DNA of 64,000 bases, taken from contig NZ_SCVH01000075.1 in assembly GCF_004296935.1 (NCBI RefSeq), forward strand, positions 62,001 to 126,000, read 5' to 3'. Of the stretch, positions 53,821 to 62,875 are shown in pieces. The translations under genes and the position numbers were made by a program. A model generated the notes under the pieces. The model saw only the letters and a list, made by a program, of their open reading frames with translations. It had not been told where the DNA came from and did not search any database. Within the stretch, counting starts at the first letter, position 1; each line of letters starts with the position of its first letter. This DNA comes from Reyranella sp. (lineage in GTDB: Bacteria; Pseudomonadota; Alphaproteobacteria; Reyranellales; Reyranellaceae).

Positions 53821-54000
53821 GTGGCCCTGTTCCGCTCCCGAAACCATTTTCGTGTCCCCACCCTGAGGCTTGGCCCGGTGGTGGCGGTCGTCGTCGTCGG
53901 TCTGCTGATTGCCGGGCTGGTGGCGCTGGCAGTCATCGAGCCACGCCCGCCGTTGCGCCATTTCGAGGTCCCTGTGTCCAATGAACGCTTTGCGCGCTAG
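53821..54000 (+). CDS. Small single-span membrane protein (59 residues)
   Basis: A GTG-started frame with a basic start (VALFRSRNHFRVPTLRLG), one strong membrane helix (PVVAVVVVGLLIAGLVALAV) and a short tail (IEPRPPLRHFEVPVSNERFAR). Its stop overlaps the ATG of the next gene by 20 bases. The layout (inside-positive, one helix, Pro-rich periplasmic tail) and the coupling suggest a real gene. It is below usual length cut-offs. Function unknown. Confidence 0.55.
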   Translation: MALFRSRNHFRVPTLRLGPVVAVVVVGLLIAGLVALAVIEPRPPLRHFEVPVSNERFAR

Positions 54001-55588
54001 CCTTCTTTCCGCTGGGGCGATCGGCCTGGCTTCGTTCGCGCTGGCGGCTTGGGCGCAAACCATCAATTTTGACGGCCGCCCGACGGGCTTCCTTGCGGTG
54101 AGCACCGGCGGCATGCCGCCCGACGCCTGGTCGGGCACTTCACTGGCCACGGCCAAACGGCTGGTTTCGGCGTTGCCGGCCGCCCCGCGCAGCCGCGCGC
54201 TTCGCGATGTGCAGTTCAAGGTATTGGTGAGCCAGCTCAACCCGCCCCCGCCCGATGGCAGCCCGCCGCCCACCCTGTTCGCCCGCAAGGTCGAGCGCCT
54301 GGCCGCGATGGGCGAGGCCGAGAGCTTGAACGAGATGGTGCGGTCGGCGGGCGGCTACGCCGACCCGGCGATCGCCGCCGTCGTGGTCGACTCCCTGATG
54401 ATGGCGGGGGAAAAGGAAGGCGCTTGCGCGATCGCGCGCAGCCATCCGATCGCCGAACCGTTCAAGCGCCGGGCCGACGTGGCCTGCATGGTCGCGGGCG
54501 GTGACAATGGCGGTGCAATGGCGGCGGCGGCGGCGTTGCGCGGCAACGATCCCTTGCTGGCCAAGCTGGTCGAGGTCGCGGCCGGCGGCCTGCCGCCCTC
54601 GGCAGCGCCGCCGACGCAGCTCGATGGCCCGGCGATGGTCATGCTCGATCTCGCCTATGTGCAGCCGCCGGTCTCGGTGCTCAAGACGACGCATCCACCG
54701 CTGATGCGGTCGCTGGTCGCCCATCGCACCCTGCCGATGCCAATGCGGCTCGATATTGCCGAACGTGGCGAGGCGCTGGCCATCATCGAGGCGACGAAGC
54801 TGGGCGATCTCTACATCGAGGCCCTGCGCGACCGCGTCGTGCTGCCGCCGGCGATGGCGCGGCGCGCCAAGCTCGTCTACGACGCCCGCCGCGCCGCCAA
54901 TCCCCAGGAGGTCGTGAACTCCATCATCGCGGTCTACGGCGAGGCGCGCGGCAGCTCGCTGTTTCCCACCATCGCGCGTGCCAGCGCCATCGGGCTGCTC
55001 AACATTCCAGCCCAGCCGCAGTTCGCCAACATCGCCCAGGAGGCGATGCGCGGATTCCTTCTGCTGGGCGACAAGCAACAGACCAAGGCGTGGACGAAGC
55101 TCGCGCTCAGCGCCGCCCGCGACAATGCCCGCGCCACGAATGCGCTCGATCGGCTGATGCCGTTGGTCGCCATCGCCGGCATCGACGATCCCAAGCAGTT
55201 GCCGGCCGAGGACGTCAATCGCTGGTACGAGGTGATGCGCCAGGACGATGCGTCGCGCGCGCCGTTGCGCGGCAACCTCCTGCTCGAGCTGTTCCGTGCC
55301 ACCGGCATTGACGTGCCGCGCGGCTCCACCCAGCTGCCTGAAGCGCCGCCGGCCAACGCCCGCCTGGTCTCGCCTTCCGCCGCCACCATGCAGGCCCTCC
55401 AGGCTGCGGCCTCGGGGCGGCGGCGCGCCGAGACGGCCCTGCTGGCCTCGATCGCGATCGGCGAGACGCCGCTGATCGAGCTCCATCCCGCGGCGGTCGG
55501 TGCCATCGTGCGGGCGCTACGCCAGGTCGGCGAGGATCACGCCGGGCGGCTGTTCGCGGTCGAGACGGCGATCGCCCACGGGCTGTGA
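53981..55588 (+). CDS. Large exported helical-repeat protein of unknown function
   Basis: A 535-residue protein with a signal peptide (SLLSAGAIGLASFALAAWAQ). The mature chain is almost wholly helical and Ala-rich (LFARKVERLAAMGEAESLNE, SLMMAGEKEGACAIARSHP, DKQQTKAWTKLALSAARDNA), as in TPR/SEL1-like solenoids, though no clear repeat unit is visible. It overlaps the micro-ORF and is overlapped by xerD. It is probably periplasmic. A role with the cell envelope is only a guess. Confidence 0.7.
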   Translation: MNALRASLLSAGAIGLASFALAAWAQTINFDGRPTGFLAVSTGGMPPDAWSGTSLATAKRLVSALPAAPRSRALRDVQFKVLVSQLNPPPPDGSPPPTLFARKVERLAAMGEAESLNEMVRSAGGYADPAIAAVVVDSLMMAGEKEGACAIARSHPIAEPFKRRADVACMVAGGDNGGAMAAAAALRGNDPLLAKLVEVAAGGLPPSAAPPTQLDGPAMVMLDLAYVQPPVSVLKTTHPPLMRSLVAHRTLPMPMRLDIAERGEALAIIEATKLGDLYIEALRDRVVLPPAMARRAKLVYDARRAANPQEVVNSIIAVYGEARGSSLFPTIARASAIGLLNIPAQPQFANIAQEAMRGFLLLGDKQQTKAWTKLALSAARDNARATNALDRLMPLVAIAGIDDPKQLPAEDVNRWYEVMRQDDASRAPLRGNLLLELFRATGIDVPRGSTQLPEAPPANARLVSPSAATMQALQAAASGRRRAETALLASIAIGETPLIELHPAAVGAIVRALRQVGEDHAGRLFAVETAIAHGL

Positions 55589-56526
55589 AGCGCAAGCCCG
55601 CACCGCCGCTGGCCCGCGAGGCCGAGGCATTCATCGAAATGCTGACGGCGGAGCGTGGCTCCTCGAAGAACACCGAGACCGCCTATCGCAGTGATCTTCG
55701 GGATCTGCTGACCTTTCTCGGCCGCCGCAAGCAGGGGCCGGCGACGGCCGATGCGCCGGCTTTGCGGGCCTACCTGAAGTCGCTCGACTACCTCGGCATG
55801 ACGCCGGGAACGGTGGCCCGCCGGCTGTCGGTGATGCGCCAGTTCTTCCGGTTCCTCCTGGCCGAACGGCTGCGCGAGGACGATCCCGCGAGCACCCTCG
55901 ACTCGCCGCGGCTGGGCCGGCCGCTGCCCAAGGTGATGTCGCGCGTCGAGGTCGACCGTCTGATCGAGGCGGCCCAGGCCAGGGGTGGCGAGGACGGCGG
56001 CCGCATGGAGACCTTGCTAGAGATCCTCTATGGCTCGGGCTTGCGCGTCTCGGAGTTGGTGGCGCTGCCGCTCGCGGCGGCCGAGCGCGATCCCACGATG
56101 CTGGTGGTGCGCGGCAAGGGCGACAAGGATCGACAGGTGCCGCTCTCCGATCCGGCCCGCGTCGCGATCGCGAAGTGGCTGCACATGCGCGCTGGGGCGC
56201 TCGCGGAGGGCGAAACCTCGCGCTATCTCTTCCCGTCGCGTGGCCGTACCGGGCATTTGACGCGTCAGCGGTTCGCCCAGCTGTTGAAGGAGGCGGCACT
56301 GGCCGCCGGCATCGATCCGGCGCGCGTGTCGCCGCATGTGCTGCGTCATGCCTTCGCAAGCCATCTGCTGGAAGCCGGCGCCGACCTGCGCAGCGTCCAG
56401 CTCATGCTGGGTCATGCCGACATCGCCACGACCCAGATCTATACGCATGTCGTGCCGGAAAAGTTGCGCGCGCTTGTGGAAGATCATCATCCGCTGGCTC
56501 GCCGCAGGCGCAGGCCGATTGGCTGA
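55585..56526 (+). CDS. xerD: Site-specific tyrosine recombinase XerD
   Basis: A 313-residue tyrosine recombinase of the XerC/D type for chromosome dimer resolution at dif. The N-terminal SAM-like core-binding domain (about 10-95) has NTETAYRSDLRDLLTFL. The catalytic domain has Arg in YGSGLRVSELVALPL, Lys in GKGDKDRQVPL, HVLRHAFASHLL, LGHADIATTQIYTHV with the nucleophile Tyr. The GTG start overlaps the previous stop (GTGA). It is a housekeeping gene and not the integrase of the defence island. Confidence 0.93.
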   Translation: MKRKPAPPLAREAEAFIEMLTAERGSSKNTETAYRSDLRDLLTFLGRRKQGPATADAPALRAYLKSLDYLGMTPGTVARRLSVMRQFFRFLLAERLREDDPASTLDSPRLGRPLPKVMSRVEVDRLIEAAQARGGEDGGRMETLLEILYGSGLRVSELVALPLAAAERDPTMLVVRGKGDKDRQVPLSDPARVAIAKWLHMRAGALAEGETSRYLFPSRGRTGHLTRQRFAQLLKEAALAAGIDPARVSPHVLRHAFASHLLEAGADLRSVQLMLGHADIATTQIYTHVVPEKLRALVEDHHPLARRRRRPIG

Positions 56527-56573
56527 AGCCGCCGGTTGACAGGATTCGGATGCCGGGCGACACCTGAAATTCA

Positions 56574-57527
56574 ATGACCACTTATCTCGAATTCGAGAAG
56601 CCGATCGCGGAGCTCGAAAGCAAGATCTCCGAACTCAGGCATCTTCCCAACAGCGGTGACGTCGATATCGCCGAGGAAGTGATGCGCCTGCAGGCCAAGG
56701 TCGACAAGCTGCTGCGCGCGACCTACGCCAAGCTGACGCCGTGGCAACGGGTACAGGTGGCGCGCCATGCCGAGCGCCCGCACGCCCAACGCTATATCGA
56801 CCGGCTGATCTCGAACTACATGCCCCTTGCAGGCGACCGTGCGTTCGGCGAGGACGCCGCCATCGTGGGTGGCATCGGCCGGCTGGACGGTCGCAGCGTC
56901 GTCGTCCTCGGCCAGGAGAAAGGCGAAGATACCGAAGGCCGCATCAAGCACAATTTCGGCATGGCGCGGCCCGAGGGATACCGCAAGGCGCAGCGCCTGA
57001 TGAAGCTTGCCGACCGCTTCGGGATGCCGGTCGTGACCCTGGTCGATACGCCCGGCGCCTTCCCGGGCGTGGAGTCCGAGGCCCGCGGCGTGGCGGAGGC
57101 CGTGGCGAGCACCATCGATACCTGTCTCTCGCTCGGCGTGCCGATGGTCAGCGTGATCATCGGCGAGGGCGGCTCGGGTGGCGCGCTCGCCATCGCCTCG
57201 GCCGACCGCGTCTACATGCTGGAGAATTCCATCTACTCGGTGATCACGCCGGAGGGCTGTGCCTCGATCCTGTGGCGTGACGCGGCCAATGCCCAGGACG
57301 CGGCCGAAGCGATGAAGGTAACCGCGGGCGACCTCAAGAAGCTCGAAGTGATCGACGAAGTCATCCCCGAGCCGATGGGCGGCGCCCATCGCGGCGCCGA
57401 CGAGACGATCGACCTGGTGGGCAAGGTGGTGTCCGAGGCGATCACCGAGCTGTCGCAGTATGACGCCGATGCCTTGCGCCGGCGCCGGCAGGACAAGTTC
57501 CTGGCGATAGGCAAGAAGGGCCTCTGA
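56574..57527 (+). CDS. accA: Acetyl-CoA carboxylase carboxyltransferase subunit alpha
   Basis: A 317-residue AccA, which with AccD transfers CO2 from biotin to acetyl-CoA to make malonyl-CoA. It shows YLEFEKPIAELESKISELR, NFGMARPEGYRKAQRLMKLA, LVDTPGAFPGVESEARG, GEGGSGGALAIASADRVYML and NSIYSVITPEGCASILWRD. Complete and of normal length. The xerD-accA order is frequent in alphaproteobacteria. Confidence 0.97.
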   Translation: MTTYLEFEKPIAELESKISELRHLPNSGDVDIAEEVMRLQAKVDKLLRATYAKLTPWQRVQVARHAERPHAQRYIDRLISNYMPLAGDRAFGEDAAIVGGIGRLDGRSVVVLGQEKGEDTEGRIKHNFGMARPEGYRKAQRLMKLADRFGMPVVTLVDTPGAFPGVESEARGVAEAVASTIDTCLSLGVPMVSVIIGEGGSGGALAIASADRVYMLENSIYSVITPEGCASILWRDAANAQDAAEAMKVTAGDLKKLEVIDEVIPEPMGGAHRGADETIDLVGKVVSEAITELSQYDADALRRRRQDKFLAIGKKGL

Positions 57528-57532
57528 CGCCT

Positions 57533-58549
57533 TTGTCGCTGCGCCTCAGCGTTCTCGACCAGTCGCCGATCCGCAAGGGTGGTACGGCGGCCGACGCCGT
57601 GCGCGAAACCCTCGAGCTGGCACAGCTCTGCGACCGCCTGGGCTATGTCCGTTATTGGCTGGCCGAACACCACAGCAGCGAGGCGCTGGCAGGCTCGACG
57701 CCGGAGGTGCTGATCGCCCGCGTGGCTGGCCTCACCGAACGCATCCGGGTCGGGTCGGGCGGCGTCATGCTGCCGCACTACAGCGCCTACAAGGTGGCGG
57801 AGAATTTCCGCATGTTGGAGACGCTGTTTCCCGGCCGCATCGATCTCGGCGTTGGACGTGCGCCGGGCAGCGACCAGCGCACCATGCGCATCCTGGCCGA
57901 CGGCAAGTCCAACTGGAGCAATGCCGACAACTACCCGGTCCAGGTGCGCGATCTCGTGGCGTGGCTCGGCGATGCACTGCCCAACGACCATGCCGGCCGT
58001 GGCGTCACGGCCCAACCGGTGGGCGAGAGCGCACCGGATGTCTGGCTGCTGGGCTCAAGCGACGATAGCGCGGCGCTCGCGGCGCACTTTGGCCTGCCGT
58101 TCTGCTTCGCCCATTTCATAAATCCCGACGGCGGCGACGGTGTGACACGCGCCTATCGCGCCCATTTCAGGCCCTCGGCGCTTCACGCGCAGCCGATGCC
58201 GCTGATGGCGATGGGCGTGCTGTGTGCGGAGACCGACGAGGAAGCCGATCTGCTGGCCAAGAGCCGAGATGTCTGGGCAATGCGCCTGCGCACCACCGGC
58301 AATCCCGGCCCCATACCCTCCGTCGAGGAGGCGCTGGAGGCCGCCAGGGATCCGCGCGTGGAAACCTTTCTCACCTCGATGCGCCGCCGCTCGCTCGTCG
58401 GCTCGCCCAGGACGGTGCGTGCCGGCCTCGAGGAACACGCCGCCCGCTACCAGGTCGACGAGATCATGGTCGTGACGATCTGCTTCGACTTCGCCAAGCG
58501 CAAACGCTCCTATGAGCTGATCGCCGAGGAATTCGGGATCGGCGGCTAG
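57533..58549 (+). CDS. LLM-class flavin-dependent oxidoreductase (bacterial luciferase-like)
   Basis: A 338-residue TIM-barrel flavin monooxygenase-like protein. LSVLDQSPIRKGGTAADAVR, YVRYWLAEHHSSEALAGSTP, IRVGSGGVMLPHYSAYKVAE and FPGRIDLGVGRAPGSDQRT are characteristic of the MsnO8-type LLM group. It starts with TTG (57533) five bases after the accA stop. Its stop overlaps the TPR gene's stop on the other strand by four bases (CTAG). Substrate unknown. Confidence 0.9.
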   Translation: MSLRLSVLDQSPIRKGGTAADAVRETLELAQLCDRLGYVRYWLAEHHSSEALAGSTPEVLIARVAGLTERIRVGSGGVMLPHYSAYKVAENFRMLETLFPGRIDLGVGRAPGSDQRTMRILADGKSNWSNADNYPVQVRDLVAWLGDALPNDHAGRGVTAQPVGESAPDVWLLGSSDDSAALAAHFGLPFCFAHFINPDGGDGVTRAYRAHFRPSALHAQPMPLMAMGVLCAETDEEADLLAKSRDVWAMRLRTTGNPGPIPSVEEALEAARDPRVETFLTSMRRRSLVGSPRTVRAGLEEHAARYQVDEIMVVTICFDFAKRKRSYELIAEEFGIGG

Positions 58550-59826
58550 AGTCCAGCTAGCGGAAAGCCGCTGCCCCTGCCGTTCTGCGGACGGCGCCTT
58601 GAAATAAAAGACCGTGCCTCCTCGGCGCGACCGGCCCGCAGCATCGCCGACGTCACCAGATACTCGAGCAGGTCGCGCTGGGCGCGGCTGCCGCCCAGGC
58701 GCTCGTGCGTCGCCAGCAGCGGCTCGATCTCCGCCGCGGCGCGAACCCAGTTGCCCTGCGCAAAGGCCTCGAAGCCGCTGGCCATCGGCTGCAGCATGTC
58801 GGCGGTGGCGCCGCGCGGGCTTTCGACGAACTTGGCCAGCGTCTCACCATCGCCCGCCATGGCGTAGGCGAGCGCCGTGTGCATGTCGACGAAGCCGAGG
58901 CCGGTCCTGGGGAACCACTTGGTGGCGTAGTCGGCGAGTTCGCGCCACCGCTCGGGACGGCGCGGCTCGCCGGCCATCTCGGCGCGGGCGAGGAAGGCGG
59001 CGCAATCGGTCGCGACGTTGACCTGTGGTCCCCACGCGGCCGCAGGGCTGAGCGCGTCGTCGTAGATGCGCCACGCCTGCGCGGTGCGTCCGGTCTCCAG
59101 CGACCACAGGGCGAGGTGCCAGCTGTTGTGGCAATGCATGAGGCCGTCGCGCGGATAGTCACTCATCCAGTCCGTCAGGAAGGCGAGGCCGGCCTCGCGC
59201 TCGCCCAGTTCGTAGAACAGGTGGCCGCGGATGTGCGCGGCATGGGCGCTGCTGGGATAGCCGGCGAGGGCCTGGTCGATGTTGCGCTGGCCCTCGTCGA
59301 ACATCTGCAGCTCGATCTGCGCGAAGGCAAGCTGGGTGCGGTACCACCAGTCGTCGCCATAGTGCCTTTCGAACGGCTCGAGGAGGGCGAGCTGGTCGAC
59401 CTCGCGGCCGGCCTTGCCAGAGAAGCCGATCAGGCCGAACACGCTGGTCGCCGGCGCCAGCGCCATGGCGTCGCGCGGCCAGCTCTTCATGTGCTCGTGG
59501 ATCGCCTCGAGCGCGGCCGCACCCTGGCCGGTCAGGATCTTCTCGAAGATGGCGATCTGGCTTTGCTCGCGCGGCGTCGCGGCCTCTGCCAGCTCGCGTG
59601 CCCGGGCGAGCGGCGCCTTCGCTTCGTGGCCGCGCCCCAGAAGCTGTTTGGCACGGGCGAGCGAGATGTGGCCGAGCGCAAAGCCTTCGTCGGCTGTCAC
59701 CGCGGCCTGGAAGGCCGTGTCCATCCCGGGAGTGGCCGCCATCAGGCTGTCGACGCCGGCCAGGTAAGCGTCGCGCGCGACCGTCGAGGTCGTGGTCAGG
59801 TCATTGCCATAACGATCCTGAAGCAT
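58546..59826 (-). CDS. Tetratricopeptide-repeat protein
   Basis: A 426-residue soluble helical protein without signal peptide. Weak TPR-like units follow one another (AFAQIELQMFDEGQRNIDQAL, HIRGHLFYELGEREAGLAFL, WRIYDDALSPAAAWGPQVN, AAEIEPLLATHERLGGSRAQ). It matches the TPR family in which a C-terminal domain surrounds an HCHNSWHLAL block, here MHCHNSWHLALWSLE. Role unknown. It follows the 2OG-oxygenase gene by three bases on the minus strand, so they are probably co-transcribed. Confidence 0.78.
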   Translation of the reverse strand: MLQDRYGNDLTTTSTVARDAYLAGVDSLMAATPGMDTAFQAAVTADEGFALGHISLARAKQLLGRGHEAKAPLARARELAEAATPREQSQIAIFEKILTGQGAAALEAIHEHMKSWPRDAMALAPATSVFGLIGFSGKAGREVDQLALLEPFERHYGDDWWYRTQLAFAQIELQMFDEGQRNIDQALAGYPSSAHAAHIRGHLFYELGEREAGLAFLTDWMSDYPRDGLMHCHNSWHLALWSLETGRTAQAWRIYDDALSPAAAWGPQVNVATDCAAFLARAEMAGEPRRPERWRELADYATKWFPRTGLGFVDMHTALAYAMAGDGETLAKFVESPRGATADMLQPMASGFEAFAQGNWVRAAAEIEPLLATHERLGGSRAQRDLLEYLVTSAMLRAGRAEEARSFISRRRPQNGRGSGFPLAGL

Positions 59827-59829
59827 GGC

Positions 59830-60492
59830 TCAGCTCTTTTCCTTGCCCGCGGTCGCGTCCCACAGGGGCGCCGCCATGGTCTCGCTGAAGTTCTTGAACA
59901 TGAGATTGAACGAAATGCTGATGCGCTCGCTCTTGCCGTCGTTGGCCGGCACGGTGTGCTTCAGCCACGACGGGAAGATTACCAGCCGGCCCTCCTTGCT
60001 CTGGGCATGGGCGCCGTTGGCGGTGAGCCGGGTGTACTGCCGCGGCTTGGGCATGATCATCGAGGCCTGTCCGCGCGGGTCCTGGAAGAAGATCTGCGAG
60101 CCGGGCGCCGGAATTGCCACGTAATAGACGCCGCTCAGGTAGTTGTTCGGGTGATGATGCATCGGGTGGTAGGCGCCCGGCGGATTGACGTTCGCCCAGC
60201 AGCCGGTGATGCCCATCGCATATTGATCGACCTGCAGGAAGCGGGTGACACCCCGCGTTGCCGTCTCGACCAGCTTAACGAACTCGGCGAAGGCCGGCCT
60301 GGTGTGGAGGTCCTGCGGAGTCTGCCAATTGCTGCCGGCCGGGATGTTGGGTCGGGGCGCGATCAGGCGCTCGATCTCGGCCTTGAGCCCGATATTCAGC
60401 GCCGCCGCCGCCACTGGCTTCAGGTCGACGATCCACAACGGGGTCGGAAAGATTTCCTGAACTTCCTGCTTCTCGATCATGGCTGCCATCAT
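59830..60492 (-). CDS. Putative 2-oxoglutarate-Fe(II) oxygenase (TIGR02466-like)
   Basis: A 220-residue jelly-roll oxygenase. The family start EIFPTPLWIVDL, ITGCWANVNPPGAYHPMHHH with the first metal histidine, LSGVYYVAIPAPGSQIFFQDP, LVIFPSWLKHTVPAN with the second histidine, and the RISISFNLM arginine are all present. These proteins resemble prolyl-hydroxylase-like enzymes, many from phage and marine bacteria. It diverges from the TauD-family gene across about 70 bases. Confidence 0.85.
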   Translation of the reverse strand: MMAAMIEKQEVQEIFPTPLWIVDLKPVAAAALNIGLKAEIERLIAPRPNIPAGSNWQTPQDLHTRPAFAEFVKLVETATRGVTRFLQVDQYAMGITGCWANVNPPGAYHPMHHHPNNYLSGVYYVAIPAPGSQIFFQDPRGQASMIMPKPRQYTRLTANGAHAQSKEGRLVIFPSWLKHTVPANDGKSERISISFNLMFKNFSETMAAPLWDATAGKEKS

Positions 60493-60560
60493 ATCCCGCG
60501 ATTGCCGGAATGTCCTTTAGGTGCTCCAATCGACCGGAAACAACGGGCCGGGAGGAGAAC

Positions 60561-61460
60561 ATGGCCATCACCGTCCAGCCGACCACGCCGAGTTTCGCCG
60601 CCGAAGTGGGCGATGTCGATCTCGCCCGGCCGCTTGGCCCCGATGATCTCGCGGCGATCCGTGCCGCCTTCACCAGGTATGCCGTATTGGTCTTTCCGGA
60701 CCAGCACTTCGACGACGACAGCCAGCTCGACTTCGCGCGCAATTTCGGCCCGCTCGAGACAACGGTGTTCAAGGCGCGCAAGGAACACAAGCTGCGCCTG
60801 CACGAGAATATGGCCGACGTCGGCAATCTCGACGCCGAGAACAGGATCCTCACCACCAACGACCGCCAGCGACTGTACAATCTCGGCAACCGGCTCTGGC
60901 ACACCGATTCCTCGTTCAAGCGGCTGCCCGCCTATTGTTCCCTGCTGCACGCCCGGTCGATCCCGCCGATCGGCGGCCATACCGAATTCGCCGACATGCG
61001 CGCAGCCTACGATGCCTTGCCCGACGCCACCAAGCGCCGGATCGAGGGACTGGTGGCCGAGCATTCGATCATGCACTCCCGCGCCAAGCTGGGCTTCGCC
61101 GACTTCGACGAGGGCGAGCGCGAGGCTTTCAGGCCGGTGCCGCAGGTGATGGCGCGTCGGCTGCAGGATTCCGGTCGCATGAGCCTCTATATCGCCAGCC
61201 ACATCGGCGCGATCCGCGGCATGGACGATGCCGAGGCCAAGGCGCTGGTCGAGGAACTGACCAACCACGCCACCCAGCGCCAGTTCGTCTACAGCCATCG
61301 CTGGCGGGTGAACGATCTGGTGATTTGGGATGATCGCTGCACCATGCATCGTGGCATGGACTTCGACGACCAGCGCTACGCCCGCGACATGCGCCGCGCC
61401 ACCGTCTCCGATGTGGCGCCGACCTGCGAGCAGATGGGGCTAGCCGTCGCCGCCGAGTGA
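60561..61460 (+). CDS. TauD/TfdA-family dioxygenase
   Basis: A 299-residue Fe(II)/2-oxoglutarate dioxygenase. The facial triad is His114, Asp116 (RLWHTDSSF) and His263 (CTMHRGMDF); the 2-oxoglutarate arginine is in DMRRATVSD. VQPTTPSFAAEVGDVDLARPL is the usual start. A good ribosome site (GGGAGGAG) precedes the ATG at 60561. The nearest functional relatives act on phenoxyacetates, taurine or similar acids; the substrate here is unknown. Its end overlaps the opposing GNAT gene by 21 bases. Confidence 0.92.
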   Translation: MAITVQPTTPSFAAEVGDVDLARPLGPDDLAAIRAAFTRYAVLVFPDQHFDDDSQLDFARNFGPLETTVFKARKEHKLRLHENMADVGNLDAENRILTTNDRQRLYNLGNRLWHTDSSFKRLPAYCSLLHARSIPPIGGHTEFADMRAAYDALPDATKRRIEGLVAEHSIMHSRAKLGFADFDEGEREAFRPVPQVMARRLQDSGRMSLYIASHIGAIRGMDDAEAKALVEELTNHATQRQFVYSHRWRVNDLVIWDDRCTMHRGMDFDDQRYARDMRRATVSDVAPTCEQMGLAVAAE

Positions 61461-61955
61461 GCGGCGCATCACGGCGCGCCGCCAGGACGGGTGGCCGTGC
61501 CCGATCTCGGTGAGCAGCACGCGGCGTAGCGCCGGCGGAAGATTGCCGCGCTTTACCTCGACGAAGCCGCGCCGCCGGTAGAACGGCTCGTTCCATGGCA
61601 CGTCGCGATAGGTCGTGAGATAGAGGGCTTGATGGCCGAGCGCTCGCGCCGCGGCGGCAGAGCGGTCGATCAGCGTTGCACCGAGTCCGCGGCCCTGCCA
61701 GCGGTCGAGGACCGAGAGCTGCTCGATCCAGGCGGTTCCACCCTTGATCTCCATCAGGACGAAGCCGACGACGCGGTTCAGCGGCGAGGTGGCCACCCAA
61801 AGCAGGTCGTGGCGGTGGCCGCATTCCAGCGACGCCAGGCTATGTGGGGGCATATGGATGACGAGGTCGAGGCCGACGCGGCGATAGCGCTCGTCGGCCG
61901 CGTTTTCGATCTGCGGCAGCAGCGGAATTTCATGGGGACGGGCCGCGCGAATCAT
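61440..61955 (-). CDS. GNAT-family N-acetyltransferase
   Basis: A 171-residue acetyltransferase. The acetyl-CoA pocket is in QLSVLDRWQGRGLGATLIDRS (motif A) and the end of the fold in ALYLTTYRDVPWNEPFYRRRGF. The N-terminal MIRAARPHEIPLLPQIENAADERYR is typical of the group often labelled RimI-like. Acceptor unknown. The start at 61955 lies 43 bases from the divergent MaoC-like gene. The 3' end is antisense to the last codons of the TauD-family gene. Confidence 0.88.
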   Translation of the reverse strand: MIRAARPHEIPLLPQIENAADERYRRVGLDLVIHMPPHSLASLECGHRHDLLWVATSPLNRVVGFVLMEIKGGTAWIEQLSVLDRWQGRGLGATLIDRSAAAARALGHQALYLTTYRDVPWNEPFYRRRGFVEVKRGNLPPALRRVLLTEIGHGHPSWRRAVMRRSLGGDG

Positions 61956-61997
61956 GCCGGGATTGGTTACGCTGCCGCAAAGCCCGGAGGAAGCGCC

Positions 61998-62870
61998 ATG
62001 ACAATCGACATCGAACCGCTGAAGAAGGAACTCGGCCGCAAGATCGAGGACGAGGACGTCGTCACCCAGGCGCCGCTCAAGGGCATGATCGCCACCTTCG
62101 ACCGCCAGGACAAGGTGCCGGCCGAAGGCGAGCCGATCGCGCCGGGTTGGCATCTCTGCTTTCTCCATTCCTACGCGCGCCGCCACGTGCTGGCGGAGGA
62201 TGGCCTGCCGACCGAAGGCGGCGTATTGCCCAAGATCCCGCTGCCGCGGCGCATGTATGCCGGCTCGACCTTCACCTTCGAGGGCGACATCAGGGTCGGC
62301 GACAAGCTCCGGCGCGAGACCGAGTTCTCCGATGTGCAGCTCAGGAGCGGCGCCACCGGCAACCTGATCGTCACCAGTCAGACCCGCCGCATCTACACGC
62401 CGCGCGGCCTGGCGGTGACGGAAGTCGCCAACACCGTGTTCCGTGAGGAGGTGAAGGCGGGTGACAAGAGCGGTGTGCCGGTGCGCGAGGCCGCGCCTGC
62501 GGACGTGCCGTGGCGGCGCACCTTCAAGGTCGATCCGGTGATGCTGTTCCGCTATTCCGCGCTCACCTTCAATCCGCACCGCATCCACTACGACCGCACC
62601 TACTGCATCGAGACCGAGGGCTATCCCGGCCTCGTCGTGCACGGGCCCTTCGCCCAGCAATGCCTGTTCGACCTGCTGCGCGACTCCGCACCCGGTCGCA
62701 AGATCAAGACCTTCGCCATCCGCGCCCGCGCGCCGCTGTTCGATACGGCGCCGTTCGACGCGATCGGCCGGCCGACTGCCGACGGCCAAGGCAAAGTGGG
62801 TGGCGCCGAGCTCTGGACTGTGACGCCCAAGGGCACCATTGCCGCGCAGGCCACCGCGACCTTCGCGTAA
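61998..62870 (+). CDS. MaoC-like / FAS1-type dehydratase, double hot-dog (mesaconyl-CoA hydratase-like)
   Basis: A 290-residue acyl-CoA dehydratase or hydratase with two hot-dog folds. The N-terminal FAS1-like half carries LPRRMYAGSTFTFEGDIRVGD. The C-terminal MaoC half has LFRYSALTFNPHRIHYDRTYC, where the Asn/His pair matches the hydratase motif, and GYPGLVVHGPFAQQCLFDLL. Relatives include mesaconyl-C4-CoA hydratase and HTD2. A GGAGGAAG site precedes the ATG at 61998. It is followed by an MFS transporter five bases later, so a small catabolic unit is likely. Confidence 0.88.
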   Translation: MTIDIEPLKKELGRKIEDEDVVTQAPLKGMIATFDRQDKVPAEGEPIAPGWHLCFLHSYARRHVLAEDGLPTEGGVLPKIPLPRRMYAGSTFTFEGDIRVGDKLRRETEFSDVQLRSGATGNLIVTSQTRRIYTPRGLAVTEVANTVFREEVKAGDKSGVPVREAAPADVPWRRTFKVDPVMLFRYSALTFNPHRIHYDRTYCIETEGYPGLVVHGPFAQQCLFDLLRDSAPGRKIKTFAIRARAPLFDTAPFDAIGRPTADGQGKVGGAELWTVTPKGTIAAQATATFA

Positions 62871-62875
62871 GCCAG

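Noticed and set aside
55585..56526. Tyrosine recombinase as integrase of the defence island
   Set aside because: Length, motifs and position before accA identify housekeeping XerD. It is 27 kb away from the island.
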